The notes beneath the pieces were generated by a model, which saw only the letters and a list, made by a program, of their open reading frames with translations, made no database searches and had not been told where the DNA came from. The position numbers and the translations under genes are program-made. Of a DNA stretch of 64,000 nt, positions 59,143 to 64,000 are shown one piece after another. Source of the stretch: Asanoa ishikariensis (GTDB taxonomy: Bacteria > Actinomycetota > Actinomycetes > Mycobacteriales > Micromonosporaceae); NCBI RefSeq assembly GCF_900107455.1, contig NZ_FNQB01000001.1:1054001-1118000 (forward strand), given 5' to 3'. Positions within the stretch are counted from its first letter, which is position 1, and every line of letters starts with the position of its first letter.

Positions 59143-59795
59143 TGCGAATTGTTCTCGTAGGTCCTCCGGGCGCGGGAAAGGGGACGCAGGCCGAATTCAT
59201 CGCCGCGCACCTGGCCGTGCCCAAGATCTCGACCGGGGACATCTTCCGCGCGAACGTCTCGCAGGGGACGCCGCTCGGCGTCGAGGCCAGGCGCTACATG
59301 GACGCCGGCAAGCTGGTGCCCGACGAGGTGACCATCAACATGGTCCGGGAGCGGCTTGCCGAACCCGACGCCGGCGAGGGCTTCCTGCTCGACGGTTTCC
59401 CGCGTACGACGCCCCAGGCGGCCGCGCTCGACAAGCTGCTGGCCGACCTGGGCACCGCGCTCGACCTGGTGATGGAACTCGTGGTCGACGACGACGAGGT
59501 GATCCGGCGGCTGTCCGGCCGGCGCACCTGTCGCGGCTGCGGCAAGATCTGGCACGTCGAGTTCGACGCGCCGACGCGGGAAGGCATCTGCGACCGCTGC
59601 GGCTCGAAGCTCTTCCAGCGCGACGACGACAAGGCCGAGACGATCGCCAAGCGGCTGGTGGAGTACGCCGAGAAGACCGCGCCCCTGGTCGACTACTACG
59701 GCGCGCAGGGCAAGCTGGTCGGCATCGACGCCACTGGGCCTGTCGAGGACGTCACCGTTCGGGCGATCGACGCGTTGCGGTCGTACGGCGGTTAG
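59142..59795 (+). CDS. adk: Adenylate kinase with zinc-type lid
   Basis: Adk interconverts AMP, ATP and ADP. The 217-residue protein has the P-loop [10 protein letters not shown] at residues 7-16, [10 protein letters not shown] and a long LID domain with four cysteines ([21 protein letters not shown]) expected to bind zinc. It uses a GTG start overlapping the secY stop by one base. Confidence 0.97.
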   Translation: MRIVLVGPPGAGKGTQAEFIAAHLAVPKISTGDIFRANVSQGTPLGVEARRYMDAGKLVPDEVTINMVRERLAEPDAGEGFLLDGFPRTTPQAAALDKLLADLGTALDLVMELVVDDDEVIRRLSGRRTCRGCGKIWHVEFDAPTREGICDRCGSKLFQRDDDKAETIAKRLVEYAEKTAPLVDYYGAQGKLVGIDATGPVEDVTVRAIDALRSYGG

Positions 59796-59799
59796 CGGT

Positions 59800-59805
59800 T
59801 AATCT
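59800..59805 (+). promoter_or_regulatory. Candidate leaderless -10 box for map
   Basis: TAATCT lies six bases before the ATG of map, just after the adk stop, and no Shine-Dalgarno sequence is seen. It suggests an additional internal promoter giving a leaderless map mRNA. Confidence 0.5.
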
Positions 59806-59811
59806 CGATTG

Positions 59812-60669
59812 ATGCGCCGACACCAGCTGGACATTCAGCTGAAAACCCCTGAGCAGATCGACCTGATGCGCCGGGCCGGCCTGGTCGTGGCCAGCGCTCT
59901 GGCCGCGATGCGGGCCGCGGTGGCGCCGGGCGTGACCACCGCCGACCTGGACGCGGTCGCCGAGCGGGTGATCCGCGACGCGGGCGGGACCCCGTCGTTC
60001 AAGGGCTACCACGGCTACCCAGGCTCCATCTGTTCCTCGGTCAACGAGCAGATCGTGCACGCCATCCCGTCGCCGAGCCAGGTGTTGCGCGAGGGAGACC
60101 TGATCTCGCTGGACTGCGGTGCCATCCTCGATGGCTGGCACGGCGACGCGGCGATCACCGTGCCGGTCGGCGACGTCGACCCGAAGCTGCTGAAGATGGC
60201 CTCGGTCGCCGAGGACTCCATGTGGGCCGGCATCGCGGCCGCGGCCCGTGGGGTGCGCTCCGGACGCGGCCGGCTGACCGACATCAGCCACGCGGTGGAG
60301 ACCGCGGTGCGGGCCGGCGGCAACTACGGCATCGTCGACGGCTACGGCGGGCATGGCATCGGCACCGAGATGCACCAGGACCCGCACGTCCTCAACCACG
60401 GCCGACCGGGCCGCGGGATCAAGCTCTCGCCGGGCCTGTGCCTGGCGATCGAGCCGATGATCACGATGGGCTCGCCACGCTCGGTCGAGCTCGACGACGG
60501 CTGGACCGTGATCACCCGCGACCACTCGGTGGCCGCGCACGTCGAGCACTCGATCGCCCTGCTCGCCGACGGCGTCTGGGTGCTGACCGCGGTCGACGGC
60601 GGCCGGGCCCGGCTCGGCGACCTGCTCTCCGCCCGAGCTTCCGCGTCGTCCGCGTCCGCACCCTCCTGA
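59812..60669 (+). CDS. map: Methionine aminopeptidase, type I
   Basis: Map removes the N-terminal methionine from nascent proteins. The 285-residue protein has the metal ligands in LDCGAILDGWHGDAAITV (Asp), GHGIGTEMHQDP (His), the IEPMI segment (Glu) and the later VEHSIAL segment (Glu). The N-terminal HQLDIQLKTPEQIDLMRRAG is the usual helix. The ATG at 59812 is chosen; a TTG one codon earlier exists. infA, rpmJ and rpsM, which often follow, are not in the next 3.3 kb. Confidence 0.97.
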   Translation: MRRHQLDIQLKTPEQIDLMRRAGLVVASALAAMRAAVAPGVTTADLDAVAERVIRDAGGTPSFKGYHGYPGSICSSVNEQIVHAIPSPSQVLREGDLISLDCGAILDGWHGDAAITVPVGDVDPKLLKMASVAEDSMWAGIAAAARGVRSGRGRLTDISHAVETAVRAGGNYGIVDGYGGHGIGTEMHQDPHVLNHGRPGRGIKLSPGLCLAIEPMITMGSPRSVELDDGWTVITRDHSVAAHVEHSIALLADGVWVLTAVDGGRARLGDLLSARASASSASAPS

Positions 60670-60712
60670 CCACGGGGCCAACCACCGCCCTACTGTTGAT
60701 CTATCTTGGGGC

Positions 60713-62785
60713 ATGGATTTTCCGGCGCTGCGAGCCAGGACACGGAACTTCACGGTAGGTCTGCCAGGACAGTTCGCCATCCGTGGCGACGGGCGGCAAG
60801 TGCTCTTCGCCCGCAGCCGCGCCGGCGACGATCCGGTCGCCTGCTTGTGGGCCTACGACGTCGCGTCGGCACGGGAGCGGCTTCTGCTCGACCCGCGTGA
60901 GCTCGGGCACGACGAGTCCGCGTTGCCCCCGGCCGAACAGCGGCGCCGGCAGCGGAGCCGGCAGGCCGCCGGCGGCGTGACCGGCTTCGCCAGCGACCGC
61001 ACGCAGTCGGTGGTCTCGCTGGCCCTCGGCGGCGAGCTCGTCCTCGTGGAGCCGGACAGCGGCGTCGCCCGGACCCTGCCCACCGACGGCGGTGTGGTCG
61101 ACCCCTGGCCGGATCCGGACGGCCGGCTGGTGGGCTACGTCAGCGGTGGCGGTCTGCACCTCATCGGCGTGGACGGCACGGGTGCGCGCACGCTCGCCGC
61201 GCCGGACGGGCCGGCGGTCGGCTACGGGCTGGCCGAGCACGTGGCGGGCGAGTCGATGCACCGGTACCGCGGCTGGTGGTGGGCGCCGGACGGTCGGCGG
61301 GTGGCGGTGGCCCGGGTGGACGAGAGCCAGGTCCAGGTCTGGCACATCGCCAACCTGGCCGAACCGACAGCCGCGCCGATCGCGTTGCGCTACCCGGCCG
61401 CGGGCACCGCCAACGCCGACGTCAGCCTGCACGTCGTCGACCTCGACGGCGGCCGCGTCGAGGTCGAGTGGGACCGGCGGACGTTCGAATATCTCACCGG
61501 TGTCTGCTGGGATCCCGCGGGCCTGACTGTCGCGGTGCAGAACCGGGCCCAGACCAGCGTCCGTGTGCTGCGCGTCGACCCGGACACCGGTGCGTCCAGC
61601 GTCGAGCACGAGCAGGACGACCCGGCGTGGGTCGAGCTGGTGGCGGGCACCCCGGCCCGCACCGGGAGCGGTGCGCTGGTCTGGACGGTGGATCGCGACG
61701 AGACCCGGCACCTGCTGGTCGATGGTGAGCCGGTCACGCCGGCGGGGCTCCAGGTCGACGCGATCCTGGCCGTCGAGGGCGACACCGTGCTGTTCGCCGG
61801 GTCGACCGAGCCGACGCGGCGACACGTCTGGTCCTGGTCCGCCCCGAGCGGCGTCACCTGCCTGACCGGTGTGGACGGCGTGCACGACGGACTGCGGACC
61901 GGCGGGACCACGGTGCTGGTCAGCCGGAACCTTTCCGAGCCCGGCGTCCAGGTCACCGTCCGGGCCGACGGGGGCACGCCGACTGCGCTGGCCGGCCTGG
62001 CACTGTCCGCGCCGGTCGAGCCGCGCCCTGACCTGTTCGAGGCCGGTGAGCTGGGCCTGCGTACCGCGGTGTTGTTGCCGACCGGCCACCGACCCGGCGG
62101 GCGGCGGCTGCCTGTGCTGCTCGACCCCTACGGCGGCCCGGGCGCCCAGCGGGTGCTCGCCGCCCAGTCCGCGTACCTCACCTCGCAGTGGTTCGCCGAC
62201 CAGGGCTTCGCCGTCGTGGTGGTCGACGGGCGGGGCACGCCGGGCCGCGGACCGCGCTGGGACAAGACGGTGCACGGTGACGCCGGCGCCGCCGCACTCG
62301 AGGACCAGATCGTCGGCCTGCGGGCCGCGGCGCAAAGGCATCCGGACCTGGACCTGACCCAGGTCGCCATCCGCGGCGGCTCGTACGGCGGCTACCTCGC
62401 CGCCCGCGCCGTGCTGCGTCGTCCGGACGTATTCCACGCCGCCGTCGCCAGCGCCCCGGCGACGGACATGCGGCTCTACGACACCCACTGGCAGGAGCGG
62501 TTCTTCGGGCACCCGGACGACAACCCGGACACGTACGACCGTGACTCGCTGATCGCCGACGCACCCGGGCTGTCCCGGCCGTTGCTGCTCATCCACGGGC
62601 TGCTGGACGACAACGTGCATCCGGCACACACGCTGAAGCTGTCCGCGGCCCTGCTCACCGCCGGCCGCCCGCACCAGTTGCTGACGCTGCCGACCAGCAG
62701 CCACATGTTCACCGGAGACGAGGCGGCGCACGTGCTGGAGATCGAGGTGGACTTCCTGCGCGACGCGCTTCAGCGGCAGAGGTAG
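60713..62785 (+). CDS. Prolyl oligopeptidase-family (S9, DPP-IV-like) serine peptidase
   Basis: The 690-residue protein has an N-terminal beta-propeller (about residues 20-420) and a C-terminal alpha/beta-hydrolase domain. The catalytic Ser557 lies in RGGSYGGYLAARAVLRRP, the acid is Asp632 or Asp633 in HGLLDDNVHPAH, and His664 lies in SSHMFTG. Such enzymes cleave after proline or alanine in oligopeptides. No signal peptide is visible, so it is probably cytosolic. A TATCTT box lies five bases before the ATG. It overlaps the convergent methyltransferase by 16 bases. Confidence 0.92.
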   Translation: MDFPALRARTRNFTVGLPGQFAIRGDGRQVLFARSRAGDDPVACLWAYDVASARERLLLDPRELGHDESALPPAEQRRRQRSRQAAGGVTGFASDRTQSVVSLALGGELVLVEPDSGVARTLPTDGGVVDPWPDPDGRLVGYVSGGGLHLIGVDGTGARTLAAPDGPAVGYGLAEHVAGESMHRYRGWWWAPDGRRVAVARVDESQVQVWHIANLAEPTAAPIALRYPAAGTANADVSLHVVDLDGGRVEVEWDRRTFEYLTGVCWDPAGLTVAVQNRAQTSVRVLRVDPDTGASSVEHEQDDPAWVELVAGTPARTGSGALVWTVDRDETRHLLVDGEPVTPAGLQVDAILAVEGDTVLFAGSTEPTRRHVWSWSAPSGVTCLTGVDGVHDGLRTGGTTVLVSRNLSEPGVQVTVRADGGTPTALAGLALSAPVEPRPDLFEAGELGLRTAVLLPTGHRPGGRRLPVLLDPYGGPGAQRVLAAQSAYLTSQWFADQGFAVVVVDGRGTPGRGPRWDKTVHGDAGAAALEDQIVGLRAAAQRHPDLDLTQVAIRGGSYGGYLAARAVLRRPDVFHAAVASAPATDMRLYDTHWQERFFGHPDDNPDTYDRDSLIADAPGLSRPLLLIHGLLDDNVHPAHTLKLSAALLTAGRPHQLLTLPTSSHMFTGDEAAHVLEIEVDFLRDALQRQR

Positions 62786-63546
62786 GCGGTGGCCCCACCG
62801 GTCACCGGGAAGCTGCCGTGCGCCGTGATGTGCGCGTCGGCCCGCCTCTCCACCTCGGCCAAGACCTCCGCGCGGCGGCCGGCGGGCACCGCGATCGCCT
62901 CGGCCGGCAGGCTCTCGAGGTAGCCGCGGACGACGGCTGCCGCCGGCACCGGCACCAGTTGGCCCAGGTCGCGCTTGTCGACCTCGGCGAAGACGGTGGG
63001 CAGCAGCAGGTCGGCCTGGTTCGTGCGGAACCGCTGGCCGTCCCACGCCATGCGCACCGGTGTGCCGAGCAGGTCACCCGTGACGTCCGCGAGCAGTGTG
63101 TCGAGCTCGTATCCGTGCCGCGTGCTGTTGGTGACGACGACCACGCGGCCCCCGGGCCTGGTGATCCGGCGCAGCTCGGCCAGGGCCAGCGGGATGTCCG
63201 GGACGTGGTAGAGCATGTGTGGTGCGAGAGTGACCTGCGCGGCGCCCGTCCGGATCGGGATGGTCTGTGCGTCCGCGACCGCCGTCGCCGCTCCCGATGC
63301 CGATCGGGCGGTTGCCGCCATGCCGGGCGACAGATCGAGTCCGACCAGCGGCCCGCGGTGCCCACGGTCCCGCAGCGCGCCCAGGTAGCGACCGTTTCCG
63401 CAGCCCACGTCCACGACCGTCGCATCCGCGGCGACGTCGACGAGCTCCAGCACCCGCCCGACTAGCGGCGCTTTGGTGCCGTACGCCCAGATTCCCTGAC
63501 GGGTTCGGAGATTCTCGTCGTTGACGTAATTCGCGGAGACATTCAT
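62770..63546 (-). CDS. Class I SAM-dependent methyltransferase
   Basis: The protein has 258 residues with motif I VVDVGCGNGRYLGAL (near residue 45), an acidic end of strand 2 (LVGLDLSPGMAATA), the ADAQTIPI loop and HMLYHVPDIPLALAELRRIT typical of Methyltransf_11. It methylates an unknown small molecule or quinone-like substrate. The start is taken as the ATG before NVSANYVNDENLRTRQGIW, since the upstream extension is unlike the family. The last 16 bases overlap the peptidase gene on the other strand. Confidence 0.88.
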   Translation of the reverse strand: MNVSANYVNDENLRTRQGIWAYGTKAPLVGRVLELVDVAADATVVDVGCGNGRYLGALRDRGHRGPLVGLDLSPGMAATARSASGAATAVADAQTIPIRTGAAQVTLAPHMLYHVPDIPLALAELRRITRPGGRVVVVTNSTRHGYELDTLLADVTGDLLGTPVRMAWDGQRFRTNQADLLLPTVFAEVDKRDLGQLVPVPAAAVVRGYLESLPAEAIAVPAGRRAEVLAEVERRADAHITAHGSFPVTGGATAYLCR

Positions 63547-63588
63547 GAGCCCGCACGTTAGTGGTCCGCCGGTGGCATCCTCAGGGGT

Positions 63589-64000
63589 ATGGACCGGCGC
63601 CAGATGCGGGCGGGTGACTCGGATCGGCAGCACGTTGCCGACCAACTCCGGACGGCCCTGGAACTCGGGCGCCTGGACCTACCCGAATACGACGAACGGC
63701 TGCAGAAGACCTACGCGGCGAAGACCTTCGGCGACCTCGACGGACTGCTCGACGACCTCCCGGACACCTCCGCTCCCACCGCCGACTCGCAGCTCATCGT
63801 GCCCAGGCGCAACGACGCGCTGGTTCCGGACGTCGACGGCCGGTTCCCGAACGCCACCGCCCGGTGGCTGGCGCATACTTGGGACGGCTACTTCGCCACG
63901 GTCGCGATCGTCGTCGCGATATGGGCAGTTATCTGCCTGATGACAGCGGAGTGGCTCTACTTCTGGCCGGCGTGGGTGGCCGGGCCGTGGGGCGCGGTTC
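63589..64000 (+). CDS. DUF1707 (SHOCT-like) membrane protein, truncated at window end
   Basis: The reading frame runs off the window after 137 codons. The N-terminal segment MRAGDSDRQHVADQLRTALE with GRLDLPEYDERLQKTYAAKT is the actinobacterial DUF1707 domain (residues 6-58). A linker of about 40 residues and at least one membrane helix (YFATVAIVVAIWAVICLMTA) follow. The function of the family is unknown; such proteins often sit in signalling or envelope contexts. It is divergent from the methyltransferase with a 42-base gap. Confidence 0.85.
   Translation, partial: MDRRQMRAGDSDRQHVADQLRTALELGRLDLPEYDERLQKTYAAKTFGDLDGLLDDLPDTSAPTADSQLIVPRRNDALVPDVDGRFPNATARWLAHTWDGYFATVAIVVAIWAVICLMTAEWLYFWPAWVAGPWGAV

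Noticed and set aside
60701-63046. A 781-codon frame antisense to the S9 peptidase
   Set aside because: Composition is Arg/Gln/Gly/Val-rich and mirrors the third-position GC of the peptidase; no motif.

Overview
The window is high-GC actinobacterial DNA. It uses GTG and TTG starts freely, many coding sequences overlap by one or four bases, and the gene order is the actinobacterial one: tRNA-Thr, tRNA-Met, rpmG, hadA, hadB, tRNA-Trp, secE, nusG, rplK, rplA, rplJ, rplL, rpoB, rpoC, rpsL, rpsG, fusA, tuf, then the S10 and spc operons through secY, adk and map. The best guess is a member of the Micromonosporaceae. This rests on gene content and order (SigE-family sigma factor, DUF1707 and DUF4190 proteins, nuo arrangement), not on a database search.

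Region 1 (1-22 kb) is mostly accessory. It opens with the end of proA, which overlaps tail to tail with a zinc glucose dehydrogenase. A SigE-type sigma factor with a coupled membrane protein follows, then a small protein, a 164-bp palindrome and a 2-oxoglutarate oxygenase. The oxygenase diverges from nuoC through a 22-bp gap holding two back-to-back, apparently leaderless promoters. The Complex I cluster is partial: nuoC-nuoH, a block of five non-Complex-I genes (SnoaL-like protein, histidine kinase, degenerate kinase-like protein, response regulator, unknown protein), then nuoI-J-K-L-M-N. NuoA, B, D, E, F and G are absent here. htpX, an MFS transporter, a gene-free stretch with tandem repeats and a large cruciform, yajQ and tRNA-Tyr follow.

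Region 2 (22-43 kb) starts with a tiny exported protein and a membrane GGDEF-EAL protein. It continues with the tRNA/rpmG/hadAB/secE/nusG block and the ribosomal stalk and RNA polymerase genes. A two-gene ABC transporter sits between rplA and rplJ. Between rpoC and rpsL are a P-loop kinase, an aminoglycoside 3'-phosphotransferase-like gene and two small DUF4190 membrane proteins.

Region 3 (43-60.7 kb) is the dense translation block: str operon, S10 operon, spc operon, secY, adk, map. L22 and S3 carry long charged low-complexity C-terminal tails. Region 4 (60.7-64 kb) has an S9 peptidase, a convergent methyltransferase and a truncated DUF1707 protein, where infA and rpmJ would often follow map.

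The most unusual content is structural. There are several unrelated long palindromes in intergenic DNA, one 211-bp nested palindrome present twice, a roughly 95-bp tandem repeat seeded by the 3' end of the MFS gene, and repeated examples of a TANNNT box six bases before a start codon. No CRISPR array, prophage, transposase or biosynthetic gene cluster was recognised.
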